A DNA stretch of 64,000 nucleotides from positions 992,001 to 1,056,000 of the forward strand of contig JAPVLO010000322.1 of the NCBI GenBank assembly GCA_027257055.1, given 5' to 3'. This DNA is from Cephalopachus bancanus. Lineage: Eukaryota; Chordata; Mammalia; Primates; Tarsiidae. Positions 34,162 through 46,261 of the stretch are shown in pieces; the stretch's first letter is position 1; every line of letters starts with the position of its first letter. Below the pieces are notes generated by a model that was not told where the DNA came from, made no database searches, and was given only the letters and a program-made list of their open reading frames with translations. The position numbers and the translations under genes were made by a program.

Positions 34162-36048
34162 TGTATTGGAAGAATCAACATTGTTAAGATGTCCATCCTA
34201 CCCAATGTACAGATTTAACACAATACCCATTAAATTACCAGCAGCATTCTTCTCAGACCTGGAAATGACAATACAGGAATTCATATGGAAACATAAACGA
34301 CCACAAATAACCAAAACAATCCTCAGCAAAAAACACAAAGTGGGAGGTATCATACTCCCAGACTTTAAACTTTATTATAATGCTATAGTAATCAAAACAG
34401 CCTGGTATTCGTACAAGAATAGGCATATAGACCAATGGAATAGGTTAGAGATTCCAGAAGCAAAACCTCAATTTCTCAACTGACTCATCTTCAACAAAGC
34501 CTCCACCACCAACTACTGGGGAGAGGAGAACATATTCAGTAAATGGTGCTGAGAAAACTAGCTGACCACATGCAGAAGGTTAAAACAAGATCCCTACGTA
34601 TCACCATACACAAAAATCAATTCTAAATGATCAAAAACCTAAACTTAAAACCTCAAACTATAAGAACCTTAGAAAATTCAGGAGACACCCTTATGGAAAT
34701 TGTAACTGGCAACCAATTCCTGATCAAAACTTCAAGTGCCCATGCACTTGGGGGATAAGATAGGCAAGTGGGACTTCATCAAACTGACAAGCTTCTGCAA
34801 AGCCAAATAAACCATCAAGAAAGCAGGGAGACAGCCCACAGAATGGGGAAAAATATTTGCCAAATGGCTAGGCACAGTGACTCAAGCCTATAATCCCAGC
34901 ACTTTGGGAGGATGAGGTGAGAGGATTGCCTGAGCCAGCGGGTTCGAGACTAGCCTGGGCAACAGGGTGAGACCTCATCTCTACAATAAATCAAAAGATT
35001 ATCTGGGCATGGTAGCATGTGCCTGTAGTTCTGGCTACTTGGAAGACTGAGGCAGAAGGATCACCTGAGCCCAGCAGGTCGAGGCTGTGGTGGCTAGGAG
35101 CGTGCCACCGTCCTCCAGCCTGGGAGACAGAGTGAGACTCCAACTAAAAAAAAAAAAAAAAATTGCCAACTGTATGTCTGACAAAGGCCTAATTAATATC
35201 TAGGACCTACAAGGAACTGAAACCTGCCAAAAAGAAAAAACAAACAGCCCCATTACAAAGTGGGCAAAAGATATGAATAGACACTTCTCAAAAGAAGACA
35301 TATGAGTAGCCAACAGATACATGAAAAAATTCTCAGCCTTACTAGTCATCAAAGAAATGCAAATTAAAACTACACTGAGATACCACCTAACTCCAGTCAG
35401 GTTGGCCATCATCAATAACTCAAAAAACAACAGATGCTGGAGAGGATGTGGCGAAAAGGGAACACTTCTACACTCTTGGTGGGAGTATAAACTAGTACAA
35501 CCTCTATGGAAAACAGCGTGCTGATTCCTAAAAGATCTAAAAATCGATCTTCCATAAAATATACCCAGAGGAACTCAAATCACTCTGTGAGAAAGATACC
35601 TGTACATGTATGTTTATTGCAGCATTGTTCACAATAGCAATGTGGAACCAACCGTATTTTCCACTGAAAGAAGACTGGATTTAAAAAAATGTGGTACATA
35701 TACGTGATGGAATATTATGCAGCCATAAAAAAGGACAAAATCATGAACTTCACAGCAACTTGGATGGACTTAGAGTCTATAATACTGAGCGATCTATCAC
35801 AAGCAAAGAACTGAGTATCACATGTTCTCACTCATAAGCGGACCTTGAACAATTATTGTAATACTATAAGAAGAAGATTGGCAGTAGTGGGAAACTGCTG
35901 GGGGTGGGGGGTGCGGGATTGGTAGTAGAGGTAATCTGCTGGGGGGGACCACACCTCATCAACAAGGGTACCTGCATAATGAACATTTGTATACCTAACC
36001 CTGAATTGTACCCCATGTCTTTAAAATTAAAAAAATGTTAAAAAAAAT
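34162..36048 (+). mobile_element. 5'-truncated L1, sense strand
   Basis: Starts inside ORF2 (an open piece at 34,166-34,483 codes for reverse-transcriptase C-terminal text, then stops) and reaches a 3' UTR and A-rich tail. GATACCTGTACATGTATGTT at about 35,596 is diagnostic L1. The 3' UTR is G-rich and unlike anthropoid L1PA ends. Target duplication ATCTTG[C/T]TCT on both sides. An Alu lies inside. Confidence 0.93.
34867..35160 (+). mobile_element. Alu, lineage-type
   Basis: Inserted in the sense L1. Full dimer with GAGCCAGCGGGTTCGAGACT left arm, CAATAAATCAAAAGATTATC linker and CAGCAGGTCGAGGCTGTGG right arm. TTGCCAA on both sides marks the target duplication. Confidence 0.96.
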
Positions 36049-36255
36049 CTTGTTCTCTCTCTCCTTATTATGTGTTGACACAGCAAGAAGTTGGTCATCA
36101 GCAGTCTAAGGAGAGAGCCCTCACCAGAACCCAACCATGCTGACACCTTAATCTTGAACTTCCCAGCCTCCAGAATTGTGAGAAAATCAATTTCAGTTGC
36201 TTAAGCCGCCTAATCTATGACACTTTGTTATGACAACCTGATCAGATTAAAACAT

Positions 36256-36838
36256 TCATTGTATAAATATACTGTAGTTTTAAAATGGTTATCTTGTTGA
36301 TGGATACCTGCATTCTTTCCAGTTTTTGACTAATGTGAAAAAAAGGTGGTTATGACCACTTATGTACAAGTCTTTTTAGAGAAAAATTTCTTCATTTCTC
36401 TTGGGAAGTTACCTAGGAGTAGAATTGCTGACTTGCAGGGTAGTTTATTTTTAGTTGTATAAGAAAGTACCAGAACTTCACTCAAAGAGCTTTACATGTC
36501 CATCAACAATGTATGAGATCTCTAGTTGACCAAATTCCTGTCAACATTCAGTGTTATCTGGCTTTTGTTTTGATGCTTAATATGTATAAATCATATTAAG
36601 GACTATTCATCTATTCCTATTTTATTAAGAATTTTCCTTTCTGTTTTAAAAGTCTGGAATGAATGTTATAATTTATAAATTCTTTTCTAGCATCTATATA
36701 ATGATCATATAGTCCCTATTCTTTGATTAATTATTAAAGTAAATTATAGTAATAGATCTCCTAAAATCAAACCATCCTTGCACTCCTAGAATGAATTCTA
36801 TTTAGTCATGACAACATTCTGGTTGTTAATAGTCTATT
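36256..36838 (-). mobile_element. L1 remnant (antisense), part 2
   Basis: CAAGTCTTTTTAGAGAAAAA, CTAGGAGTAGAATTGCTGAC and CATCAACAATGTATGAGATC continue the same L1 begun at 33,363. Confidence 0.88.
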
Positions 36839-37132
36839 TAGCTGGACTCGGTGGTTCAGCCCGTAATCCCGCACTTTGGGAGACCGAGGTTAGTGAATTG
36901 CCTGAGCCTGCGGGTTTGAGTCCCGCCTGGGCAACTTGGCGAGACTGCATCTCTACAATAAATAAAAAATAATTAGATGGACGTGGTAGCGCGCGCCTGT
37001 AGATCCAGCAGCTTGGAGGGCTGAGGTGGCAGGATTGCCGGAGCCCAGCAGGTCGAGGCTGCAGTGGCTGGGAGCGGCCACTGCACTCCAGTCTGGGTGA
37101 CAGAGTGAAATTCCAACTCAAAAACAGAAACA
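36839..37132 (+). mobile_element. Alu, lineage-type
   Basis: AGCTGGACTCGGTGGTTCAG start, CTGCGGGTTTGAGTCCCGCC left arm (with compensated T-arm-like stem) and GTGGCTGGGAGCGGCCAC right arm. Directly abuts the next Alu. Confidence 0.96.
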
Positions 37133-37436
37133 AACCGGGCTCCGTGGCTCAGCCTGTAATCCTGCGCTTTGGGAGGCTGAGGTGAGTGGATTGCCTGAGC
37201 CCACGGGTTCGAGACCCTCCTGGGCAACTTGGCGAGACCTCATCTCTACAATAAATCAAAACTTAGCCGGGCGTGGTAGCGTGCCTGTAGTTCCAGCTAC
37301 TTGGAAGGCTGAGGCAGAAGGATCACCAGAGTCCAGCACGTTGAGGCTGTGGTGGCAGGAAGCGGCCACTGCACTCCAGTCTGGGCGACAGAGACTCCAA
37401 CTCAAAACAAAACAAAACAAAACAAAAACAAAAAAA
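37133..37436 (+). mobile_element. Alu, lineage-type
   Basis: Second of a tandem pair. CCGGGCTCCGTGGCTCAGCC start, tail of (CAAAA)n. The pair shares one L1 target (GTCTATTTA / GTTCATTTA at the outer edges). Confidence 0.96.
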
Positions 37437-37650
37437 GTTCATTTAGATTATTATTCACTATTCATCATTAAGGCAAATCATTTTTATTTTGTGTTATTTC
37501 TTTGCAAGGTTTTGGCATTAATGTTATACTGGCTTTGAAAATTTGGAATTTTTTGGAAGCTTTATAGATTCTTCTGCTCAGATCTAGTGATTTTTAGACT
37601 TGTGGTTTCTGTATGATTTTTTTCAGCTTTTTTTTTGGTTGATTTTGGCC
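37437..37650 (-). mobile_element. L1 remnant (antisense), part 3
   Basis: CAAATCATTTTTATTTTGTG and GGCATTAATGTTATACTGGC continue the antisense L1 ORF2. Confidence 0.65.
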
Positions 37651-37699
37651 TCACAATCTATGTTGCCTGTTGCTTTTCGAGCACCATGCATACAGCCAC

Positions 37700-37965
37700 A
37701 ATATACCGAGGCAGTATAGCTAGTGGTTGAGGGCACAGGTTCTGAAACCCAGTGGAGACATATTCTAACTCTGCTACTTGATAGCAGCATAGGGCAACTG
37801 AGGCTAGGAGAGGCAAATGACTAGGTTGGAGCATAGAGATAAAAAAGAGGCATCCAAATCCTTATCCAAAAACCAGGGAGAGTAATAGTGTCTGCCTTCT
37901 AAGGTAGTTAAGAGATGCAGTGAACTTAGCAGAGAGCCTGGCCTACAATAAGTGTGGAGGAGGCA
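37700..37965 (+). mobile_element. MIR, degraded
   Basis: GGCAGTATAGCTAGTGGTTG, GGCACAGGTTCTGAAACCC and GCCTTCTAAGGTAGTTAAGA follow the plus-strand MIR. Confidence 0.75.
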
Positions 37966-38405
37966 TTTTAGTAAAGCTGGTTCCAACCTCTCAGTCAAGT
38001 TGAACCAGTCAAACTGTTATAGCTCTTTACCAAGTCACAAAATTGGTGTATTGGTGTCCTTTCCTTGGTGGCAGAAGGTGTAAGGATGTGAGAAATTCTA
38101 ACCCAAGTTTCCCCAGAAGTTCAGCTGGGCTGGTGATAGGAGCCATCCAGCCTGACCCACTTGGACCTGCAGAGATCAGTTATAAGGAGTGATGTGTCCT
38201 TCACCACACATTCCCTTCTGCTGCTCCTGTTTTTGCTAAAGAAGTGAAATCAATGAGTGGTTGGAGCAGGCTTGGTTCTTGGCTGTTGCTGCATTTTCTT
38301 TTTTCTCTTTTTCTTGTTTTGAAGAATTCTTTCTAACTTTCATTATTTTAAAGAAGCTAGTTTTAAGGCTAAACTCTTATCTAAGTTTATCTTATCTAAG
38401 CTCTT
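37966..38405. other. unique spacer
   Basis: No gene or recognisable repeat. Confidence 0.45.
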
Positions 38406-38723
<318 letters not shown>

Positions 38724-38864
38724 TAGGGGTGCTAATGGAAGATAGAGGCTGCTCCAATAGGATACGAGCCCCTTGTTCCTGCAGGTACTTGAGCAGAGGC
38801 AGGGTGGCCACTCGGTATGGATGCTGCAGCATGGGGAGAGTCTGGACTATAAGTAACTATTGGG

Positions 38865-39055
38865 AAGAGCTTTAACGATAGACAGACCTGAGTACGAATC
38901 CCACCTCTGCAACTCTCTAGTAGTGTCATCTCTTGCAAATTACTGCTTTTCAGAGCTTCGGCTTGCCTGTCGATGAAATGGCACAATAATGCCTGCCTCA
39001 TAGGAGGTTGTGAAGAGAAAGTGGGATAATGTGGATCAAATGCTGTTTCTTTTCA
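38865..39055 (+). mobile_element. MIR
   Basis: GAGTACGAATCCCACCTCTG, CTCTCTAGTAGTGTCATCTC and GATAATGTGGATCAAATGCT follow the plus-strand MIR. Confidence 0.85.
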
Positions 39056-42000
39056 CCTGGAGATCCTGTGAAATAGCGAAGATATTCCCCAGTGTCTGGT
39101 AAGATAAGAATTGTTATTTGTATCATCTGTCTCTCTTCTCAGTCTACCTTCAGCCTTTCCACAGCACAAGTTGTACTTGGGTTTAGAGGTTTCTACATTA
39201 GAGGGTTTATATTACATAGAGACTATGGTTACAAGGCCAGGGACAGATGCCAATGTATATAGATACTGCTGTGTACTTGGATAGTTTTTGTTATGTTTGG
39301 CCTCACTGGCTACTTTCCCCAAATTTGTAAATTAGATATGTGGGCATCATCAGCATGTCTATTTTGGCACAGCGACCTTCTTTGGACTAGAAATATGACT
39401 GCCTTGTGACCTGTCATGGACATGGGGAAAGTCAGGCTTGAGTGTTAATTCCATTATGCTGGTGGGGAGGGAGATTATAGTTGAATGCCAGTGCAAACCA
39501 TTACATTTTTGGGTGTTCAGCTAACAATTTACAATGCAGAAATTTCCAAGAGAGGAAAGATTTGGAGTTTAAAGTATAAGCCTGTCTTGAGGTTTGATGG
39601 TTAAACATTATATTCTAGAACTACAAGATGTAATCATAAAAAAATTTGGGAAAATTTCCCTATAATGGCAGATGGAGATTAAAATGCATTTGGGGAAATT
39701 TCCAACATACATGAACATGATGGTTGAAAGCAAGTCCTAAATCAACTAACCTGTGGGAACCGAGCTCTGCCCTCACATCTCCAACTAAGAGGGGTGTTCA
39801 CAAAGCTGCCTCTGGGGTCTTTGGGTGATTAGATTGTAAGAGGAGGAGAAAGAGCAGCAAGTTAGTGAGATAAAGCAATTCTGGAATAGGAAGGTAGTTT
39901 TGGTTTGGAGTTTCAGATTATAAAACATGCCAGCACCAGCAAAGATCTAATCAGTATTAATATGGACACAGGATAATACCCATTCTGCAGTGAGGGTAAA
40001 CTGAGGCTTGAAAACACAAAGATTTCTAGAGGCTACCCAAGGAGTCAGTTGCACTCAAGACAATAATGCACATCTCTTTCTTCCTAGTCTTCCACATAGA
40101 TCCGTCTGGGAACCCGCCACCCGTGTTGTTTAGGCTGCACTGGCATGAGTGCTACCAGGATTACAGATTCACCTTAATTTGCAGAGTGGAGGAGCAAAAG
40201 CTTCAAATCCTAGCCAAAGGGTGTATCTCATGAACTATATGTGAGGGAGGTCACCTACCCTGATGCCTGCAGTTGGCCTTCCCAGGAGGCTGACGGCGTA
40301 AATGACTCAAGGTGCTTCGTCCTCTCTCAATGCAGAATCAATTCAAAGACAGCTTGGGAGAGGACTGTCCCTGGGATGGCGGACGGGCCCATTGCGACTT
40401 ATCAACCATGGGATCCTCAGTAAGCTGGGACTGAGGAATGGGGTGGTGGCATGCTTTGTACAGTTTGGTGCAGCTTCTCTCTCTCCCTCCTCCTCTCGTG
40501 CCTTTCCCCCCCATATCTTCCCTCATGCCTCTCCTAAATTTTCATCCGTCCTACCTGAATGCACCAAATGCACAGTATGAATGGATTTCCAGTGGACACT
40601 GGTCAAGGGGCTGAGTTTTGCCCCTGGAGTAATGTGGGGCAGGACAGAGGCATCATGAAGAGCTGAAGAGCAGAATCTAGATCACAGGTGTGTGAGGTGG
40701 GGGGGTCTCAGCCCACAGCCTGGAAAGGCTTGAACAGCTCCTATTTCTGTCTCCTAGGCTGCATTCAATACCCGCAGTTTACAGTGGAACAAACTGAGCT
40801 CCGTTCTTTCCCAATCTGGAGCTTTAAATCCTGACAGCAACACTCTAGCCTGCTTCTCCTGAAGTCCTTCATGCCTGGAGAGAGAACTGGTCTTCTGTTG
40901 GGGGCCAAGTGGTGCTTGTGGAAACAGAAGCTGTAAAGGCAGGAACAAGGCAGGCAGGAAGCTTGCTATGATCAAGGTCACTCAACCCCAAAATCGATGT
41001 GGGTTTTGGAGGCTGCTTTCTGGACCTCTTTGTTCCTGGCTGGCCAAAGGCCAGACTACTCCCTACACAGCCCTTGGCTCCTCTCCATCACCTTGTGCCC
41101 TGGGCCCTGGGGGACAGACAGCTTCCCATCCCAGCATCTTCACTGGCATTAAAAGCATGTATATTGGCACTGACAACAAAAGCACTAGAGAAAAAGGAGC
41201 TCTTTTCGCTAGAGCATTTATTATAAGGGGCCAATGGTTCCCGGAGTAAAAAAACACTGACTCCCAAATTCTGCTCTGGAAACCAAACCTAATTTAGGGA
41301 AGTACGATGTGCTGAAGAAAGATTGCCTCTTAATTTTAGATTCATGCGGAATGCAGGCGGGAAGGCAGAATCCCTTAACATAACACAGGCTTTTTGGTGG
41401 TATAACAGAATAATAAATCCTTGAGGAATTCCCCAAGCAAGGTAAAGTAGAATAATATACATTTCTTAATATTGCAGAAGTTTCCTTAATCTTATTGTTT
41501 AAACTTTTCAATAAACTGTAATGTTTATTAGTAGTTTTTCATTTCCAACTGTCAGATAATTCCTTTTGCTAAGTTGGGATAAACAGGGTCCCCTAGTGCC
41601 TCTGGTTTCAGTTTCGTGTGATATATATCTGACCAGACACTTGATGTAATAGAGAAGTATTGTGTTTTCCACTGTGTTGAACTTAGAGGTTCAAACGTGT
41701 TAATGCAATTGAATTGATTGTAATATTTTATAAAAGTTTCTCCAACAGAAATATTGTTGGCGATTTGAGTTGTCGGGCTTATGAGAGGACTTCTAGACAC
41801 TTGCTGGCAGCTTCTGGCCAAGTGTGTGCCCCCAGCGGCAGGCAAGGGGGCATGGTGTTGAGGAGTTCATTACCCCCTATTTTCCGGGGGAGAGATTACT
41901 CTGAAGAAAGTACAGCTAGGTTTTTCCCAGAATGATCTGCAGAAGAGACAAAAGGCATTTGTACTTTGTATTTTGCATTTTTTCCACAGGGAACAGGCAT

Positions 42001-42939
42001 GGCAGGTTCTACATAGGACAGACATCCTTTGCCAAGCACCCCACATTTGAAGTAGAAATGGGGATTGAACTGAAGGATTCCAAGCTTCTTTTGCAGGAAA
42101 GGGGTGGGAGATGGCAACGTTAATCACCACTGAGAGAGAACTTTTTCTTTATCAAATGCCCTAGAACTACTGTTATTCTGCGCAGTGTCCCTGCGGGGAA
42201 AAATCTCATCTTAAATGATCAGCACAAGTGATGAAGAAATTCATTTTTACCCTCTCCCTGACTCTTTTTTAATTGATTTTTTTTCCCTCTTGGAAATGGC
42301 AAATAATTTAACATTGTTACAAAATCCCTTCTGCTCAATAGCAGAGGGGGGAAATTAACAATCACAATAAGGAAAAGAGTAAAATCCCACTTGGCTAATG
42401 AGGTATATAACTGAGCCATTAGTTCTGCTTGAAGCCCCTGTCAGCCCCAGATTAAGTTGATGGCCGTTCCTGGTGTTTTCAGATTCCTTTGGTAGCATAC
42501 TCTGCATACGCGTTTACCACCTGCAGCGTGGCTCCGACATGCTGGTCTTTTAGAATTAAAAGAAAAAAAATTGGTCTGGGATGTTTTCTGCTTTCTGTGC
42601 AGGTGCTGAGCTGATGGAGAGGATGCTTAGGACAGAAGCCTGTTGGTTTTCTGATGCTGAATTCCAGCTTCCTAGCCTTCTAATATTTAGCGAGAGGAGT
42701 AGTCTGAATGTAATTTTCAGAAAAGACTAGATTGAATGGAGCAATCAGTAGAGAAGGATTCTGAACTCACCTTTTGTGATTTTTTTCTTTCCTCTTCTTT
42801 AAATGATGCTCCAAGCTGGCCAGGACCCATGGGGGCTAGAGGCACAGAAGCGAGTGTGTCTTCCATAGGGTTGTCCTTGAGCTAAGCCTCTTTACTGTGT
42901 TAGGATTTAGAACTGCTCTTATGCCTGTGAATGGAATCT
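39056..42939. other. 3.9-kb repeat-poor block, possible conserved non-coding cluster
   Basis: No interspersed repeat is recognised for almost 4 kb. The parts 41,200-41,800 and 42,130-42,480 are AT-rich and high-complexity with many homeodomain-type words (TTTTAATTGATT, AACATTGTT). No exon is convincing. A CACAG acceptor-like site near 41,990 is followed by stops in a short distance. Confidence 0.5.
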
Positions 42940-43143
42940 GCACTGTCCTGTATGGTAACCACTAGCCCCATGTGGCTATTTAAATTTAAGGTAATTAAAT
43001 AAAATTTAAATTTAAATTTGATTCCTCAGTTGCACTAGCTTCCATTTAGGTGCTCAGTAGCCACGTTTGGCTAATGGCTAGTGATTTAGATAGCACAGAC
43101 ATGGAACACTGCCATCATCACAGAAAGTTCTACTGGGCAGTGT
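42940..43143 (+). mobile_element. hAT-Charlie MITE
   Basis: The ends CACTGTCCTGTATGG and (inverted) CACTGCCCAGTAG form terminal inverted repeats. GTAACCACTAGCCCCATGTG and CACGTTTGGCTAATGGCTAG inside are typical of a common Charlie-derived family (MER3/MER58-like). The subfamily is not resolved. Confidence 0.75.
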
Positions 43144-43429
43144 CTGCATGAGGCCCTGGGTCTGGGTACCCAAGTTGGAAAGCTTGAATATGTGTGTACT
43201 TGGGGCAAAAAACCGGAAAGCATATACAATTCTGTTGTTTAGGCAGTAAGACTTATTGTTTAATGGCAGAGGGCGGAAGGAGCCTGTATACAGCCATGGA
43301 GTAAAGTCAAATGATCCTGGGTCTCCCTGAGCCGGGCTGCTGGCAGCCACAGGCTGAGGATAAAGTGGGACTCTACTATGTGACTCTGCCAGGTGACCCT
43401 ACTGATGTGATCCAGTTCATCCCAGATGA
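43144..43429. other. unique spacer
   Basis: No gene or recognisable repeat. Confidence 0.45.
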
Positions 43430-43526
43430 CACTGAGGATTTAGCAGTAGGACACAGACTGCCCCTGTTTTCATGGAGTCTAGACTCTGAAGGGTAGGTCA
43501 ACAGTAAGCAAAGCATTACACTCTTG

Positions 43527-43830
43527 ACCAGTCATGGTGGCTTATACCTGTGGTCCCAGCACTTTGGGAGGCTGAGGCAGGAGCATTGCTTGAGTCCAGG
43601 AGTTTGAAACAAGTCTGGGCAACATAGTAAGACCTCGTCTCTACAAAAATAATATTTTTTTTGGTAGCTGTATGGTAGCTGCATGGTAGCTGTAATTCTA
43701 GCTACTCCAGAGGCTGAGGCAGAAGGATTGCCTGAGCCTAGGAGGTCAAAGCTGTGGTGAGCCATGATTGTGCCATTGCACTCCAGCCTGAGTGACAGAG
43801 TGAGACCCTGACTCAAAAAAAAAAAAAAAG
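43527..43830 (+). mobile_element. Alu, AluJ-like with linker tandem repeat
   Basis: Full dimer with target duplication ACACTCTTG (43,518-43,526 and 43,831-43,839). The linker is expanded by three 11-bp units at 43,663-43,695. Confidence 0.96.
43663..43695 (+). repeat. 3 x 11-bp tandem repeat
   Basis: GGTAGCTGTAT, GGTAGCTGCAT, GGTAGCTGTAA inside the Alu linker. It is not part of the Alu consensus. Confidence 0.95.
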
Positions 43831-43862
43831 ACACTCTTGTTTACTATATTAGTTGTGTTTTT

Positions 43863-44148
43863 TTTTTTTTTGAGTTGGAGTCTCACTCTGTCGTCTAGAC
43901 CAGAGTGCAGTGGCATGCTCCCGGCCACCGCAGCCTTGACCTGCTGGGCTCCGGCGATCCTTCCGCCTCAGCCTTCCAAGTAGCTGGAACTACAGGTGCG
44001 CGCTACCACGCCCGGCTAAGTTTTGATTTATTGTAGAGATGAGGTCTCGCCAAGTTGCCCAGGCGGGTCTTGAACCTGCGGGCTCAGGCAATCCACTCAC
44101 CTCAGCCTCCCAAAGCGCGGGATTACAGGCTGAGCCACCGAGCCTGGC
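43863..44148 (-). mobile_element. Alu, lineage-type
   Basis: Perfect 14-bp target duplication TTAGTTGTGTTTTT (43,849-43,862 and 44,149-44,162). Right arm GCTCCCGGCCACCGCAGCC; left arm GGCGGGTCTTGAACCTGCGG. Together with the preceding plus-strand Alu it forms an inverted pair 32 bp apart. Confidence 0.97.
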
Positions 44149-44174
44149 TTAGTTGTGTTTTTCATTTTATGATG

Positions 44175-44690
44175 CTTTGACATTTTGGGGGCTTTGCTAA
44201 TCCTGGAAAGATTGCCCCCTCCAGGGTTAGCTAGTTCCTAGAGATGGTAAACCACCTGCCTGAAGCACCTTTCATACGCAGACCAACCAGTCCAAATCTC
44301 ACATCCCCAACAACCTCCTTTATTTAACTCTCACACGCCAAACCAATATTTCCCTTGCCCTAAATCCCCCCCAAGGCTAGGATCTGGTTAACTAGAGACC
44401 ACCCCCATAGCCCAGAGCCTATCAAAATTATTCAAATTATTCAGCTCTAAATTTGCTCAAACTTAACATGTCCTGCCTTGCCTATTTCTTCCGTGGAAAC
44501 CACAGTGAAGGCTCTGGATACTATTTTCCCTGACTCATTCTGCCTACTGACTGAACCTGGTGCCTCACTATCTGACTCTGTGTGGTGTGGTGTACCTCCT
44601 TTCTCAGGAACTGTAAGTAATAAACTCTTCTTTCAAGGTAGTTGTCTCCATGTCTGTTATCTTGTTGTATCTGATTAAAACAAAATCCTG
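44175..44690 (+). mobile_element. ERV1-like solo LTR
   Basis: CCAGGGTTAGCTAGTTCCTA near the start, ATCAAAATTATTCAAATTAT in the middle, GGAACTGTAAGTAATAAACT as polyadenylation signal and a TGTCTCCATGTCTGTT U5-like end. No internal retroviral region is attached. I recall MER31-like LTRs with these phrases, but the name is uncertain. Confidence 0.7.
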
Positions 44691-45060
44691 GGTATATTTT
44701 AAAACAAATATTTGATTACAATTCTGGGAGGTGCTACAAGAGAGACATGCAAGGTGTTGGGGGAGTGTATATCTGAGGGATATGATCTAAACTGGGGAGG
44801 GAGGGTAGTCTGGGAAGAGCTCCCCTAAAGCTCAGTCTTTAGGTTGAGATCTAAAGACTGACTAGGGTTTAGCAAGAATATGGGGTGGGGGACACAGAAT
44901 GTTTCCAGCAGAGGGAATGAAATATGCCATGGCCTGGAGGCAGGATGGAGGATGGTATATTCCAAGAATTGAAGGGCACCACTCATCCCAACGAACTGGC
45001 AAGGAAATGCTAGGCAAAGGTATTATTAGCTGGGATTGAGTCCATTGTACACAGAGGCCA

Positions 45061-45242
45061 AGCATGAAGTCAAGGTAACACCCTCCAGAATTCTTCCCAC
45101 TCAGGGCTTCAGTGGGTCTGCACTATGACCCTATGGTCCTTCAGGTGAGGCCCCAGGTTTCTCATCCTCTCCCAGAGTGGGAGCTGTGAGCCTTCCCTGG
45201 AGACGGTGTCAGTTTGTCTTCCAGCTTCCAAGAAGGTGTCCA
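45061..45242. other. unique spacer
   Basis: No gene or recognisable repeat. Confidence 0.4.
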
Positions 45243-45718
45243 TGTAGGGTGTGACAGACTGTAATTTTCAAAGATGGCCACACTACTATATATCTGATTC
45301 TTGCTCTTCTTGCAATGTGAAATTGACTCACCCCCGAACTTAGGAGAATCTCTGTTACTGCTTTGATGGAGAATATGGAGGAAGTGAGGCTGTGTGACTT
45401 TGGAGGTTAGAGAATAAAAGGTGCTAAGTGGCTTCCATTTCCCCTCCTCTCCTCTCTCTCTCTCTCTTCTCCATGCCCCTTGGGAGCTCTGGGCCATCAC
45501 AGAAATCTGATGACCTTGAAACTGACATGCTGGAGAGATCATGTGAAAAGAGAGAGATGCCGGAGGATCTGTGACCTGTCCAACCTCTAGCTGAGGGCCC
45601 AGAGACCATTCCTGCTGTGCCCTGTCCAAATTCCCATGAGCATAATAAATGAATACTTTATGCCATTAAGTTTTGAGATCTTTTGTTACACAACCATCGT
45701 AAGTGGAACAGTGAGTCT
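45243..45718 (+). mobile_element. MLT1-family (ERVL-MaLR) solo LTR
   Basis: CCCCCGAACTTAGGAGAATC, a CT-rich stretch at 45,447-45,470, CATAATAAATGAATACTTTA and the end AAGTTTTGAGATCTTTTGTTA are consistent with a degraded MLT1 LTR. Confidence 0.72.
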
Positions 45719-46261
45719 GGTGGGATCCTTGGAGGTTAGAAAAAGTACCAGTTTTTCATCTTGGGTGGCCTAGAGCATCCCTGGCATGTGTTGGAATCAG
45801 CATGGTGCTTTTTCAAATGCAGTCAGACCTTGTGATTTTTAGAATTTGGAATTTGGTTTAGTTTCTAATCAGACTTGGGCTAGAACTCCCCAGAGCACCT
45901 TCCATCAAGAAGGTGTTTTTGAAAGCAAATAGAAATCGCAACTCGAGTGAAGAGGAGTGCTTTTGCTACCTAAGAGGACAACTGATTTTGAAGAGACCCA
46001 GCCAAGTATGCATCACTATTTACACATAAACGATTGATATGCTTACCACAAATCCTTGTCTAGTCACCAAAGCAAGCCCCTAAGGACCTAGTTATGGAAA
46101 CTACAACTAGGTTTGTTAGACTTGGAGCCTGGCTAACATCAATCTCGTCACTTGTACTTAAAAAAACAGTATTGATGAGCATTTCCCAATGGCTCCTAAA
46201 ATCCAATTTTTACTTTTTGAGATTAGACAAGTCCCTGTGCTGGTCTTATGTGGAGATTCAT
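45719..46261. other. unique spacer
   Basis: No gene. A faint hAT-like piece (TGTTGGAATCAGCATGGTGC) near 45,790 is too degraded to call. Confidence 0.4.

Larger units (their letters stand above)
33992..36255 (+). mobile_element. MLT1A-type MaLR solo LTR, split by a younger L1
   Basis: The left part (TTATAGACTGCATGTTTGTA; ATTCATATGTTGAAGTCCTA) and right part (ATGTGTTGACACAGCAAGAA; CCTCCAGAATTGTGAGAAAA; ending GATCAGATTAAAACA) reconstitute an MLT1 LTR. The sequence between (34,162-36,048) is an L1. Confidence 0.92.
43430..45060 (-). mobile_element. L2 (antisense), split by two Alus and an LTR
   Basis: Pieces 43,430-43,526 (TTTTCATGGAGTCTAGACTC; GTCAACAGTAAGCAAAGC) and 44,690-45,060 (GGGAGGTGCTACAAGAGAGA; AGACTGACTAGGGTTTAGCA; ATGGCCTGGAGGCAGGATGG) are consecutive antisense L2 text. 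Confidence 0.7.

Noticed and set aside
34166..34483. Reverse-transcriptase-like open frame
   Set aside because: It is the ORF2 C-terminal part of a 5'-truncated L1, not a gene.
41940..42130. Possible exon after TTTCCACAG
   Set aside because: The downstream frame meets stops quickly and there is no paired donor. It may be conserved non-coding DNA instead.
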